Shown in pieces: positions 24,532 through 33,332 of a stretch of DNA of 64,000 nucleotides; the first letter of the stretch is position 1, and every line of letters starts with the position of its first letter. The notes beneath the pieces were generated by a model. The model was not told where the DNA came from. It did no database searches and saw only the letters and a list, made by a program, of their open reading frames with translations. The DNA comes from Dietzia natronolimnaea (GTDB lineage: Bacteria; Actinomycetota; Actinomycetes; Mycobacteriales; Mycobacteriaceae), in the NCBI RefSeq assembly GCF_039525805.1, contig NZ_BAAAHZ010000009.1, one strand, 5' to 3'. Position numbers and translations under genes: made by a program.

Positions 24532-26307
24532 ATGCCCACGATCAGATCACGGTCCGTCCTCGGTCCCGAGCGCCGGGCCGAGGCATGGCGGAGGTTGTCG
24601 GAGGAGTCCTTCGACATCGTGATCGTGGGTGGCGGTGTGGTGGGCACCGGCAGCGCAGTCGACGCGGCCACGCGCGGCCTGAGCGTCGCGGTGGTGGAGG
24701 CCCGCGACTTCGCCGCCGGGACCTCCTCGCGCAGCTCCAAGATGTTCCACGGCGGGCTCCGGTATCTCGAGCAACTCGACTTCGGGCTCGTCGCCGAGGC
24801 CCTCCACGAGCGCGAGCTCAGCATGACCCGACTGGCCCCGCACCTGGTCAAACCGCTCAAGTTCCTCTTCCCGCTCACCCGCCGGTTCTGGGAGCGCCCC
24901 TACATGGCCGCGGGATTCGTCCTCTACGACCTCATGGGCGGCGCCAAGAGCGTCCCGCCGCAGAAGCACTACAGCCGCGCCGGTGCACGGCGCGTGGCGC
25001 CGGGTCTGCGCGAGGACGTCGTGGTGGGGGGGATCCGGTACTGGGACACGTTGGTCGACGACGCCCGCCACACCCTCACGCTCGCCCGCACCGCCGCCCT
25101 GCACGGCGCGGTGGTCGCCAACTCCACGCAGGTGATCGGCTACCTGCGGGAGGGCGAACGGGTGACCGGCGTACGGGTCCGCGACGCCGAGACCGGACGG
25201 GAGACCGACGTCCGGGCCGGGGTGGTGCTCAACGCGGCGGGGGTGTGGACCGACCACCTGCAGGAGATGCTGGGCGAGGAGGGCGGCTTCACGGTGCGTG
25301 CCTCCAAGGGGGTCCACATCGTGGTGGACCGTGACAAGGTCGACTCGGAGGCCGCCCTCATCCTGCGCACCGAGAAGTCGGTGCTCTTCGTCATCCCCTG
25401 GGGCGAGTACTGGATCATCGGCACCACCGACACCGACTGGCAGCTCGATCTGGCCCACCCCGCGGCGACGGGTGCGGACATCGACTACATCCTCGGGCAC
25501 GTCAACGCCGTGCTCACGACCCCGATCGGGCGGGACGACGTCCGCGGTGTCTACGCGGGGCTGCGCCCGCTGCTCTCGGGCGGGGCCGACTCCACCGCCA
25601 AGCTCTCGCGGGAACACGCGGTGATGCGCGCGGCTCCCGGGGCCGTGGTGGTGGCGGGCGGCAAGTACACCACCTACCGGGTCATGGCGGCGGACGCGGT
25701 CGACGCCGCGGTGGCCGAGCTGGGACCGGAGCGCGCGGAATCCGTTCCGGCCTCCACCACCGATCGCATCCCCCTCCTCGGTGCCGACGGCTACCCGGCG
25801 ATGGTCAACCGCGCGGACCGGATCGCGGACCACTACGAGATCAGGGAGGAGCAGGTCCAGCACCTGCTCGACCGCTACGGTTCGCTTCTCGAGGACGTGC
25901 TGGACCTGGCGGCGGACCGCCCCGATCTGCTGGAGACCCTCGACGGCGCCGATCGCTACCTCCGGGTCGAGATCGTCTACGCCGCGCTCGCGGAGGCCGC
26001 TCTGCACCTGGAGGACGTCCTGGTCCGCCGGACCCGGATCTCCATGGAGTACCAACACGGAGGGGTGGCGTGCGCCCGCGAGGCCGCGCAGCTCATGGCG
26101 GAGGTGCTGGACTGGGATACCGAGCGCGTCGAGCGGGAGGTCGAGATGTTCGAGCAACGGGTCGCCGCGGAGCTGGCCAGCCAGGTGACGGACTCCGACG
26201 ACGAGGCGGACGGCTTCCTCCGCGGCGTCCCCGAGGTCCGCGAGTTCCTGGTGGAGGCGACCGTCGACCCCGCGAGCGCCGAGCCGGTCGTCGACCACCC
26301 GGCCTGA
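24532..26307 (+). CDS. glpD: Glycerol-3-phosphate dehydrogenase (FAD, respiratory)
   Basis: 591 residues. Oxidises glycerol-3-phosphate to dihydroxyacetone phosphate and feeds electrons to quinone at the membrane. FAD motif DIVIVGGGVVGTGSAVDA, GlpD marker SSRSSKMFHGGLRYLEQ, substrate-region GEYWIIGTTDTDW and GGKYTTYR. The DAO carboxy domain occupies the last 130 residues. ATG 24532 follows GGAGGGAG, so earlier in-frame codons are not needed. Gene order resembles M. tuberculosis glpD2 (Rv3302c) near lpdA. Confidence 0.96.
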   Translation: MPTIRSRSVLGPERRAEAWRRLSEESFDIVIVGGGVVGTGSAVDAATRGLSVAVVEARDFAAGTSSRSSKMFHGGLRYLEQLDFGLVAEALHERELSMTRLAPHLVKPLKFLFPLTRRFWERPYMAAGFVLYDLMGGAKSVPPQKHYSRAGARRVAPGLREDVVVGGIRYWDTLVDDARHTLTLARTAALHGAVVANSTQVIGYLREGERVTGVRVRDAETGRETDVRAGVVLNAAGVWTDHLQEMLGEEGGFTVRASKGVHIVVDRDKVDSEAALILRTEKSVLFVIPWGEYWIIGTTDTDWQLDLAHPAATGADIDYILGHVNAVLTTPIGRDDVRGVYAGLRPLLSGGADSTAKLSREHAVMRAAPGAVVVAGGKYTTYRVMAADAVDAAVAELGPERAESVPASTTDRIPLLGADGYPAMVNRADRIADHYEIREEQVQHLLDRYGSLLEDVLDLAADRPDLLETLDGADRYLRVEIVYAALAEAALHLEDVLVRRTRISMEYQHGGVACAREAAQLMAEVLDWDTERVEREVEMFEQRVAAELASQVTDSDDEADGFLRGVPEVREFLVEATVDPASAEPVVDHPA

Positions 26308-26379
26308 CCGAGAGGCCACCCTTCCCGACCGAGGGGCCACCTATCCCGACCGAAGGACCACCTATCCCGACCGGGAGCC
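26308..26379. repeat. 21-base tandem repeat after glpD
   Basis: Units begin CCGAGAGGCCACC at 26308, 26329 and 26350 with a partial fourth at 26371. They start at the base after the glpD stop. Units differ at only a few positions. The 279-base space between glpD and the carboxylase gene holds this array and a large hairpin, but no gene. Confidence 0.8.
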
Positions 26380-26442
26380 CGACCAGCGCATGATGGGGGT
26401 CGGAACCGGCACGGCCGCGCTCCGCACCCCCTGACACCGGAA

Positions 26443-26508
26443 ATCCGCTGCCGTCCTGCGCGATCGGCTGTCCGGTGGGGCAGCGGATGGCGCAGGAGAG
26501 CAGCGGAT
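26443..26508. terminator. Long hairpin between convergent glpD and accA3
   Basis: 19-base arms at 26443-26461 (ATCCGCTGCCGTCCTGCGC) and 26490-26508 pair except at two positions, around a 28-base loop. An extra copy of the outer arm, GCAGCGGAT (26480-26488), lies in the loop and could form an alternative shorter pairing. Between two convergent genes it most likely ends transcription from both sides. Confidence 0.6.
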
Positions 26509-26586
26509 CCGGGGGAGGGGCGGGCCCGACGGCGCGGCCCGGGGGGCCCGACGGCGCCGCCCGGGGTGGACGACGCCGTCAGCGGG

Positions 26587-28374
26587 TCACTTGATCTCGC
26601 AGAGCACCGTTCCCTGGGTGACCGCGGCGCCGGCGTCCACGGACAGGTCGGTGACGACGCCGTCCTTGTGGGCGGTGACCGGGTTCTCCATCTTCATGGC
26701 CTCGAGCACGGCGATGAGCTCACCGGACTTGACCTCCTGGCCCTCCTCGACGGCCACCTTCACCACGGTGCCCTGCATGGGGGCCGAGACGGCGTCCCCG
26801 GAGGCGGCGGCACCGGCGGCCCCGCCGCGGGTGCGGGCCTTGGCCTTGCGGCGGACGGTGCCACCGTTGTGCGACCCGCCGAAGGCCAGGTCACCGGGCA
26901 GCGAGACCTCGACGCGGCGGCCGTCCACCTCGACGACGACCTTCTTGCGCTCGACCGGCTCGTCGTCGTCGGCGGGGGCACCGGTGGCGCTCCACGGCTC
27001 GATCGGGTTGTCCCACTCCTCCTCGATCCACTTGGTGTAGACGTCGAAGCCCTTCCCGTCACCCACGAAGGCGGGGTTGGCGACGACGTGGGCGTGGAAC
27101 GGGATGACGGTGGCCATTCCCTCGACCGTGAACTCCGCGAGGGCACGGGCCGACCGCGCGAGCGCCTGGTCGCGGTCCTCGCCCCACACGATCAGCTTGG
27201 CCAGCATCGAGTCGAACTGGCCACCGATCGTGTCGCCCTGCTCGACGCCGGAGTCGACGCGGACGCCCGGCCCGCTGGGCTCGTGGTAGCCCGTGATCGT
27301 GCCGGGGGCGGGCAGGAAGCCGCGTCCGGCGTCCTCGCCGTTGATGCGGAACTCGAACGCGTGGCCGCGCGGGGTCGGGTCCTCGGTGAACTCGAGCACC
27401 TCACCCTCGGCGATCTTGAACTGCTGCAGCACGAGGTCGATGCCCGCGGTCTCCTCGGTGACCGGGTGCTCCACCTGGAGGCGGGTGTTGACCTCGAGGA
27501 AGGAGATCGTGTCGCCCTGGACCATGTACTCGACCGTGCCGGCGCCGTAGTAACCGGCCTCCTTGCAGATGGCCTTGGCGGAGTCGTGGATCCGCTTGCG
27601 CTGGTCGTCGGTGAGGAACGGGGCCGGGGCCTCCTCGACGAGCTTCTGGAAGCGACGCTGCAGCGAGCAGTCGCGGGTGCCGGCGACGACCACGTTGCCG
27701 TGCTGGTCGGCGAGGACCTGGGCCTCGACGTGGCGCGCCTTGTCGAGGTACTGCTCGACGAAGCACTCGCCGCGACCGAAGGCGGCGGTGGCCTCACGGG
27801 TGGCCGAGTCGAAGAGCTCGGCGACCTCGGACATCTCGTGGGCGACCTTCATCCCGCGCCCGCCGCCACCGAAGGCGGCCTTGATGGCGATGGGCAGGCC
27901 GTACTCCTCCGCGAACTTCACGACCTCGTCGGCATTGGCGACGGGGTCCTTGGTGCCGGCCGCCATCGGAGCCTTGGCGCGCTCGGCGATGTGGCGGGCG
28001 GTGACCTTGTCGCCCAGGTCGCGGATGGCGCTCGGCGGGGGGCCGATCCAGATCAGCCCGGCGTCGATGACGGCCTGCGCGAAGTCGGCGTTCTCGGAGA
28101 GGAAGCCGTACCCGGGGTGGATGGCGTCGGCCCCGGACTTGGCGGCGGCGTCGAGGATCTTGTCGAAGACCAGGTACGACTCCGCGGAGGTGGTGCCTCC
28201 CAGGGCGAAGGCCTCGTCGGCCAGCTTGACGAACAGGGCATCGGCGTCGGGCTCGGCGTACACGGCCACGCTGGCCAGACCGGCGTCCTTCGCCGCGCGG
28301 ATCACACGTACAGCGATCTCGCCGCGGTTGGCGACGAGGACCTTGGTGATGTGAGAGCTGGCATGACTGGGCAC
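26587..28374 (-). CDS. accA3: Acyl-CoA carboxylase alpha subunit (biotin carboxylase + biotin carrier)
   Basis: 595 residues. The biotin carboxylase domain (1-450) has the ATP-grasp signature FGGGGRGM and the carboxylase motif FLEVNTRLQVEHPVTEE. A linker follows, then a biotinyl domain with the target Lys in EAMKMEN. It carboxylates its own biotin; AccD-type partners then transfer CO2 to acetyl-, propionyl- or long-chain acyl-CoA for fatty and mycolic acid synthesis. The GTG start follows CAGGAGG. Lys modification would come from BirA at 31865. Length and gene order match mycobacterial AccA3 (Rv3285). Confidence 0.96.
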   Translation of the reverse strand: MPSHASSHITKVLVANRGEIAVRVIRAAKDAGLASVAVYAEPDADALFVKLADEAFALGGTTSAESYLVFDKILDAAAKSGADAIHPGYGFLSENADFAQAVIDAGLIWIGPPPSAIRDLGDKVTARHIAERAKAPMAAGTKDPVANADEVVKFAEEYGLPIAIKAAFGGGGRGMKVAHEMSEVAELFDSATREATAAFGRGECFVEQYLDKARHVEAQVLADQHGNVVVAGTRDCSLQRRFQKLVEEAPAPFLTDDQRKRIHDSAKAICKEAGYYGAGTVEYMVQGDTISFLEVNTRLQVEHPVTEETAGIDLVLQQFKIAEGEVLEFTEDPTPRGHAFEFRINGEDAGRGFLPAPGTITGYHEPSGPGVRVDSGVEQGDTIGGQFDSMLAKLIVWGEDRDQALARSARALAEFTVEGMATVIPFHAHVVANPAFVGDGKGFDVYTKWIEEEWDNPIEPWSATGAPADDDEPVERKKVVVEVDGRRVEVSLPGDLAFGGSHNGGTVRRKAKARTRGGAAGAAASGDAVSAPMQGTVVKVAVEEGQEVKSGELIAVLEAMKMENPVTAHKDGVVTDLSVDAGAAVTQGTVLCEIK

Positions 28375-28442
28375 TCAGGGCCTCCTGGTGATGGACGTCT
28401 CTTAGACCGGTGCGCCCGGTAGGGGCACCGATATTCTCCAGC

Positions 28443-28466
28443 AGTCTAATGAGAGGCCCCCCTCAT
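28443..28466 (-). promoter_or_regulatory. accA3 promoter element with adjoining palindrome
   Basis: On the minus strand TAGACT (28443-28448) is a likely -10 for accA3. Directly upstream lies an imperfect palindrome with ATGAG and CTCAT outer arms (28449-28466). A repressor bound there would cover the promoter core. The rest of the 165 bases between accA3 and maf shows no gene. Confidence 0.35.
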
Positions 28467-28539
28467 GTGTGGGTTTGGGGGTCCAAGGGTTGCCCTATGG
28501 GGGCGGGCCGAGCACCTCGCCGCCTCTCTGACCTGCTGT

Positions 28540-29220
28540 TCAGGTGCGGAGCTCGGGACGCCACAACTGGTGCGCGTGGATCCCGGCGTCCTCGAGGAGG
28601 CGCCGCAGCAGCGGCAGACTGAGTCCGATGACGCTCGACGGGTCGCCGTCGATCCGGTCGATGAACCAGCCGCCGAGCGACTCGATGGTGAAGGCGCCGG
28701 CGCACTCGAGGGGCTCGCCGGTGCGGAGGTAGACGTCCAGGTCGGCGTCCGACGGGGCGCCGAAGTGCACGGTGGTGTCGGAGGTGTCGGCCCCACTCCG
28801 GGTGACGACGAGGGGTCCGTCGCAGGTGAGGTCGGCGACCATCAGGGCGTGGCCGGTGATCAGCACCCCGTGACGTCCGCGCATCCTCCGCCACCGCTCC
28901 ATGGCCCGCTCGTAGGTGTGCGGCTTGCCCTCGAGCCGGCCGTCGACCAGGAGCATCGAGTCGCAGCCCACAACGATGAGCGTGTCGGCCCCCGCGGCCC
29001 GGGCCTCGGCCGCGAGTGACTCCCCCTCCCGTTCGAGGACGTCCTGCGCCTTCGCGCGGGCCAGGTCCTCCACCACGCGTACATGCGGGGTGGCCGCGGG
29101 GAGTGCGGCCTGGAGGGCGTCCTCGTCGACCTGCGGGTGTCGGATGAGCGGGTCCACGCCGGCCTGCTGGAGGATCCGCAGGCGGGACGGGGAGGCCGAG
29201 GCGAGGACGAACGTGATCAT
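28540..29220 (-). CDS. maf: Maf-family nucleoside triphosphate pyrophosphatase
   Basis: 226 residues. Hydrolyses non-canonical or certain normal NTPs to the monophosphate, a house-cleaning role. Maf signature FVLASASPSRLRIL at the start, ARAKAQDV in the middle, VVGCDSMLLVDGRLEGKP (catalytic Asp) and the late GGWFIDRIDGDPSSVIGLSLP. TACGCT (29227-29232, minus strand) lies six bases before the ATG, consistent with a leaderless message. M. tuberculosis Rv3282 occupies this place. Confidence 0.94.
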   Translation of the reverse strand: MITFVLASASPSRLRILQQAGVDPLIRHPQVDEDALQAALPAATPHVRVVEDLARAKAQDVLEREGESLAAEARAAGADTLIVVGCDSMLLVDGRLEGKPHTYERAMERWRRMRGRHGVLITGHALMVADLTCDGPLVVTRSGADTSDTTVHFGAPSDADLDVYLRTGEPLECAGAFTIESLGGWFIDRIDGDPSSVIGLSLPLLRRLLEDAGIHAHQLWRPELRT

Positions 29221-29241
29221 GGGCCCAGCGTAGCCAGGGCC

Positions 29242-29631
29242 TCAGTTCCGCGGCAGCAGCATCGTGACGGTGAGCGTGGTGGGCTCGATCGCACGCACCG
29301 AGTGCCGCAGCCCCGCGGTGAGGTGGATCATCTCGCCGGGCACCAGGACGACCGTGCGATCGGGGAGGCCGAACTCCACCCGGCCCCTCAGGACCTGGAC
29401 GAGGATCGGGTGGTGGGCCGCGTGGTCGCCGAGTTCGTGACCCTCCGCGAACTCGAACGCCACGATCTTCGCGGTCTCGTCCTCGTGCACGACGGAGGCC
29501 CGAGGCCGGTTCTCGAAGGGCTCGGCGCGACCGATGATGTCGGTCAGATGGGTGGCGGTGCCCTCGGTGGTCCCGGCGCGGCTGCCGTGGTCGCGGTCGT
29601 CGCGTTCGGGGGTGGCGGGCTCGTTGGACAC
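29242..29631 (-). CDS. Small cupin-domain protein
   Basis: 129 residues. Single cupin fold: motif 1 around GHELGDHAAHHPILVQVLRGRVEFG and motif 2 around PGEMIHLTAGLRHSVRA. His residues are in the metal-binding positions. GTG 29631 is chosen because AGGAGG lies about eight bases before it; the reading frame upstream is low-complexity shadow. It ends 21 bases before the maf start. Metal and role unknown. Confidence 0.8.
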   Translation of the reverse strand: MSNEPATPERDDRDHGSRAGTTEGTATHLTDIIGRAEPFENRPRASVVHEDETAKIVAFEFAEGHELGDHAAHHPILVQVLRGRVEFGLPDRTVVLVPGEMIHLTAGLRHSVRAIEPTTLTVTMLLPRN

Positions 29632-29733
29632 GCGGCGCCTCCTGGAAGTTGGTGTCCCCCAACCTACGGGCCGGGCGTCCGGTGTGGTTGCCGCGTAGCC
29701 GGTCCGCATCCGCCCACGCGCCTGTACGGACAG

Positions 29734-29811
29734 ACCGCAGCCGCCCCCGGCGCCGCACTCCCGCAGGCGCTTCGGTGCGCGCGGGCGTGCAGGGACGGGG
29801 GCGGCTGTGGT
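29734..29811 (-). terminator. Terminator hairpin after the accD5-accE5 operon
   Basis: ACCGCAGCCGCCCCCG (29734-29749) pairs with CGGGGGCGGCTGTGGT (29796-29811) at 15 of 16 positions, with a GC-rich loop that can fold further. It begins 20 bases beyond the accE5 stop on the minus strand. The remaining 200-base space before the cupin gene shows no gene. Confidence 0.55.
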
Positions 29812-29830
29812 GCCGCCGGGCTGGGCCGGG

Positions 29831-30112
29831 TCAGAACTGGCGGCGGTTGAGGAACGACGTGGGGTTGTACCCGAACGGCGGCCGCAGTCGGTCCTCGTAG
29901 GACCCCCAGTCGTCCTTGATGCCCGTGGGGAACTCACCCTCGTGGACGGCGTTACCCTGCGCGGTCGCGAGCACGGCGGCCAGGATGCCCACCTCGACCG
30001 CGGTGGGGTTGCCGCGCACGACCTGGAAGAACGGCGCCGCGGCCTTCTCCTCCGTGGCCTCGTTCTCCACGGCCGTGTTCTCCGCGGCCTGCTGCTGCTC
30101 GGCGGCGGTCAC
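29831..30112 (-). CDS. accE5: Acyl-CoA carboxylase epsilon subunit
   Basis: 93 residues. An acidic disordered amino part is followed by FFQVVRGNPTAVEVGILAAVLA, the epsilon-subunit signature, and a carboxy segment with RPPFGYNPTSFLNR. In actinomycetes this small protein joins and stimulates the alpha-beta complex. GTG 30112 overlaps the accD5 stop (GTGA). Homologous to Rv3281, which is longer. Confidence 0.9.
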   Translation of the reverse strand: MTAAEQQQAAENTAVENEATEEKAAAPFFQVVRGNPTAVEVGILAAVLATAQGNAVHEGEFPTGIKDDWGSYEDRLRPPFGYNPTSFLNRRQF

Positions 30113-31758
30113 AGCGGGATGTTCCCGTGCTTCTTGGCGGGCACCTCGACGACCTTGCGGTCGAGCAGGCGGAGCGCCTGGGCCACCTGCAGCCGGGTGT
30201 GCGACGGCGGGATGACGGCGTCGACGTAACCCCGCTCGGCGGCGACGTACGGGTTGACGAGGGTGTCCTCGTACTCGGCCTGGAGCTTGAGTCGGAGCGC
30301 GTCGACGTCGTCTCCGTTCGCCGCGGCCTGCTTGAGCTGGTCGCGGTAGACGAACCCGACGGCCCCGGACGCGCCCATGACGGCGATCTCGGCAGTCGGC
30401 CACGCCAGGTTGATGTCGGCGCCCATGTGCTTGGACCCCATGACGTCGTAGGCGCCGCCGTAGGCCTTGCGGGTGATCACGGTGACCTTGCCGACGGTGG
30501 CCTCACCGTAGGCGTACAGCAGCTTCGCACCGCGGCGGATGATCCCGTCGAACTCCTGGCCGGTGCCCGGCAGGAAGCCGGGGACGTCGACCAGGGTGAG
30601 GATGGGGATGTTGAAGGCGTCGCAGGTGCGGACGAAGCGCGCGGCCTTCTCCGAGGCCTTGATGTCCAGGCAGCCCGCGAACTGGGTGGGCTGGTTGGCC
30701 ACGACGCCGACGCTGCGGCCCTCGACCCGGCCGAACCCGACGATCACGTTCATGGCGTACTGCGCCTGGGTCTCGAGGAACTCCCCGTCGTCGACGATGT
30801 GCGAGATGACCTCGTGCATGTCGTACGGGCTGTTGGAGGAGTCCGGGATGATCGTGTCGAGCTCGTGGTCCTCGAGGGTGAGGTTGTCCTCGATCGCGCC
30901 CTCGGTCGGCGGGACCGGGAAGCGGGGAGCCTCGGCGCGGTTGTTGCTGGGCAGGTAGGACAGCAGGTCCTTGACGTAGTCGAGGGCGTCCTGCTCGTCG
31001 TTGGCGGTGTAGTGCGAGACGCCCGACTTGGTCATGTGCGTGGTGGCGCCGCCGAGCTCCTCCTGGGTGACCTCCTCGCCGGTGACCGTCTTGATGACGT
31101 CCGGGCCGGTGACGAACATCTGCGAGGTCTTGTCGACCATCACGGTGAAGTCGGTGAGGGCGGGGGAGTAGACGTGTCCACCGGCGGAGGGGCCCATGAT
31201 CAGGGACACCTGGGGGATCACGCCGGACGCCTGGACGTTCCGGTGGAAGATCTCGCCGTAGAGGCCGAGCGAGACCACACCCTCCTGGATGCGGGCACCG
31301 GCGCCGTGGTTGATGCCGATCATCGGGCGGCCGGTCTTGAGTGCCAGGTCCATGACCTTGACGATCTTCTCGCCGTAGACCTCACCGAGGGAGCCGCCGA
31401 AGACGGTGGCGTCCTGCGAGAAGACGCAGACGCTCCGGCCGTCGATGGTGCCGTACCCGGTGATGACACCGTCGCCCAGCGGCCGACGCTCGGCCAGGCC
31501 GAAGGTCGTGGCGCGGTGGCGGGCGAGCGCGTCGATCTCGACGAACGAGCCCGGATCGAGCAGGTTCTCGATCCGCTCGCGGGCCGTCATCAGGCCCTTG
31601 TCGTGCGTCCTGTCGACCGCGGCCTGTCCCATCGGTGCACGGGCTTCGTCGAGCCGCCGACGCAGCTCGGACAGCTTCCCGGCGGTCGTGTGGATGTCGG
31701 GCGTCGCAGCGTCGGTCTGGACGTCGTCACTCACGTCCGGTTCTGAGGCAGTCGTCAT
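30109..31758 (-). CDS. accD5: Acyl-CoA (propionyl-CoA) carboxylase beta subunit
   Basis: 549 residues. Carboxyltransferase that moves CO2 from biotin on AccA3 to propionyl- or acetyl-CoA. Two crotonase-type halves: the first contains INHGAGARIQEGV and MGPSAGGHVYSPALTDF, the second LVDVPGFLPGTGQEFDGIIR and ADINLAWPTAEIAVMGA. These are the acyl-CoA and carboxybiotin oxyanion regions. TAGAGT (31767-31772, minus strand) is eight bases before ATG 31758. A frame extending 600 bases upstream overlaps birA and is not real. Substrate choice is by orthology to Rv3280. Confidence 0.95.
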   Translation of the reverse strand: MTTASEPDVSDDVQTDAATPDIHTTAGKLSELRRRLDEARAPMGQAAVDRTHDKGLMTARERIENLLDPGSFVEIDALARHRATTFGLAERRPLGDGVITGYGTIDGRSVCVFSQDATVFGGSLGEVYGEKIVKVMDLALKTGRPMIGINHGAGARIQEGVVSLGLYGEIFHRNVQASGVIPQVSLIMGPSAGGHVYSPALTDFTVMVDKTSQMFVTGPDVIKTVTGEEVTQEELGGATTHMTKSGVSHYTANDEQDALDYVKDLLSYLPSNNRAEAPRFPVPPTEGAIEDNLTLEDHELDTIIPDSSNSPYDMHEVISHIVDDGEFLETQAQYAMNVIVGFGRVEGRSVGVVANQPTQFAGCLDIKASEKAARFVRTCDAFNIPILTLVDVPGFLPGTGQEFDGIIRRGAKLLYAYGEATVGKVTVITRKAYGGAYDVMGSKHMGADINLAWPTAEIAVMGASGAVGFVYRDQLKQAAANGDDVDALRLKLQAEYEDTLVNPYVAAERGYVDAVIPPSHTRLQVAQALRLLDRKVVEVPAKKHGNIPL

Positions 31759-31824
31759 GTTGTAAGACTCTAACGACTCGGGTGGCTCCGTGGCGACGTG
31801 ACCCGGCCTACTCCCCCGACACCG

Positions 31825-31844
31825 ACCCCGCCGTCGGGCGGGGT
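31825..31844. other. Hairpin in the accD5/birA divergent region
   Basis: ACCCCGCC and GGCGGGGT arms around GTCG, located between the two divergent start regions and close to where the birA -35 would be. Role unclear. Confidence 0.35.
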
Positions 31845-31864
31845 TCGGACCTACTCTGGACGTC

Positions 31865-32743
31865 GTGCACGCAGACCCCGGACCCGAATCGCCGCGCCCG
31901 CTCGACGCCGATGCCCTCCGCCGGGAGCTGGTCGAGAGGCCGGGTGCGCCGTACACCTCCCTCGAGGTCCTGGAGGAGGTCGGGTCGACCAACGCCGAGG
32001 CGATGAGGCGAGCGGGACTGGGTGCCGCGGACCGCGGTGTGCTCCTGGCCGAGTACCAGGCATCGGGACGCGGGCGGCTCGGACGCACGTGGACGGCGCC
32101 TCCGCGGACCCAGGTGGTGGTGAGTGTCCTGCTGCGGCCCGGCTCGGTCTCACCCACCCTGTTCGGGTGGCTGCCCCTGGTCACGGGTCTCGCGATCCGG
32201 GACGGACTCGTGGCGGCGGGCGGGGTGGACGCCACGCTCAAGTGGCCCAACGACGTGCTCGTCGACGGGGGCAAGATCGCGGGGATCCTCTCGGAGATGA
32301 CGACGGTCCCCGCGGAGGGGGACTTCGAGTTGCGCCTTCCCGCGCTGGTGGTGGGTGTGGGGATCAACGTGACACTGACGCGGGAGCAACTGCCAGTCCC
32401 GCACGCGACCTCTCTCGCCCTCTCCGGTGGGACGACCGACCGTGACGTCGTCGCACGGGCGGTCCTCGAGGCCCTGGCGCACCGTCACGAGCAGTGGCGT
32501 CGATGCGAACGCGGGAGCGGATCGACCATCTCGGACGAGCTCATGGCCGAGTACTCGGCGGCCTGCTCGACCGTCGGGGCCGAGGTCCGCGTCGAACTGC
32601 CGGGCGACGTCGTGCGGACCGGGCGGGCAGCACGCGTGGACAGGGAGGGCCGCCTCGTCGTCGTCACCCCGGACGGGGAGCTGTCCGTGGCCGCCGGGGA
32701 CGTGACCCACGTGCGTCCGGCCGCCGGCCGGTGGGGCGGCTGA
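31865..32743 (+). CDS. birA: Biotin-protein ligase
   Basis: 292 residues. Makes biotinoyl-AMP and attaches biotin to the AccA3 carrier lysine. The adenylate loop GRGRLGRTW is near residue 60, the substrate segment LKWPNDVLVDGGKIAGIL follows, and a small SH3-like carboxy domain ends the protein. There is no amino-terminal helix-turn-helix, so it is a ligase only. TACTCT (31852-31857) ends seven bases before GTG 31865 (leaderless). Divergent from accD5, its functional partner. Confidence 0.95.
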   Translation: MHADPGPESPRPLDADALRRELVERPGAPYTSLEVLEEVGSTNAEAMRRAGLGAADRGVLLAEYQASGRGRLGRTWTAPPRTQVVVSVLLRPGSVSPTLFGWLPLVTGLAIRDGLVAAGGVDATLKWPNDVLVDGGKIAGILSEMTTVPAEGDFELRLPALVVGVGINVTLTREQLPVPHATSLALSGGTTDRDVVARAVLEALAHRHEQWRRCERGSGSTISDELMAEYSAACSTVGAEVRVELPGDVVRTGRAARVDREGRLVVVTPDGELSVAAGDVTHVRPAAGRWGG

Positions 32744-32746
32744 CCC

Positions 32747-33310
32747 GTGGGGTTCGTCCGTTCGGTCGTCTCTCCGGGGGAGACGCTGATCGTCCACAGC
32801 CACCCGCACTGGCGCGCGCTCGTGCGCCCCGCACTGGTGACGGTGATCGGCGCCGGTCTCGCCGGGATCGCCGGGGGATTCATCGAGGCGCAGGTCGTGC
32901 ACTCGGGGGACCGGGCCGCGACCTGGGCGATGGTGGCGGGGATCTACCTCCTCGTGGTCCTGCGCTTCGGCCTGTGGCCCGCGCTGCGGTGGGCGCGCAC
33001 CGACCTCGTGGTGACCGACGAGCGCGTGCTCTACCGGCCGGCCGGCTCGACGCGACGGTGTGTCGACGTGCCGTTGCGCCGGATCAGTGCCGTGCGGTTC
33101 CGGCACACCCTCACCGACCGGGCCCTGGGCACCGGGTGTCTCATCCTCGAGTGCGGACACCTGCCCCCGGTCGAGATCGACCATGTCCCCGCCGTCGCGC
33201 GGGTCCACGCCACGGTCTACGACGAACTGCTCCGTCTGCCCCCGGTGCCCCCGCCCGGCCCCCTCGCCCCGCCACCCCGCTTCCGCTGGGGGCTGCCGGG
33301 GCGTCGGTGA
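32747..33310 (+). CDS. Membrane protein with bacterial PH domain, Rv3278c-like
   Basis: 187 residues. Two hydrophobic helices (about 28-50 and 62-80) are followed by a bacterial PH (DUF304-type) domain with TDLVVTDERVLYRPAGSTRR and a short Pro-rich tail. It probably sits in the membrane with the PH domain in the cytoplasm. GTG 32747 follows the birA stop by three bases, so it is in the same operon. Function unknown. The gene order birA, this gene, purK is conserved in mycobacteria. Confidence 0.85.
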   Translation: MGFVRSVVSPGETLIVHSHPHWRALVRPALVTVIGAGLAGIAGGFIEAQVVHSGDRAATWAMVAGIYLLVVLRFGLWPALRWARTDLVVTDERVLYRPAGSTRRCVDVPLRRISAVRFRHTLTDRALGTGCLILECGHLPPVEIDHVPAVARVHATVYDELLRLPPVPPPGPLAPPPRFRWGLPGRR

Positions 33311-33332
33311 CCTCCCCACCACCCGTGAGAAC

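Noticed and set aside
30109..32367. 752-residue accD5 with a 200-residue amino extension
   Set aside because: The extension overlaps birA and its promoter on the opposite strand, and homologous carboxylases begin near ATG 31758, which has a promoter hexamer at leaderless distance.
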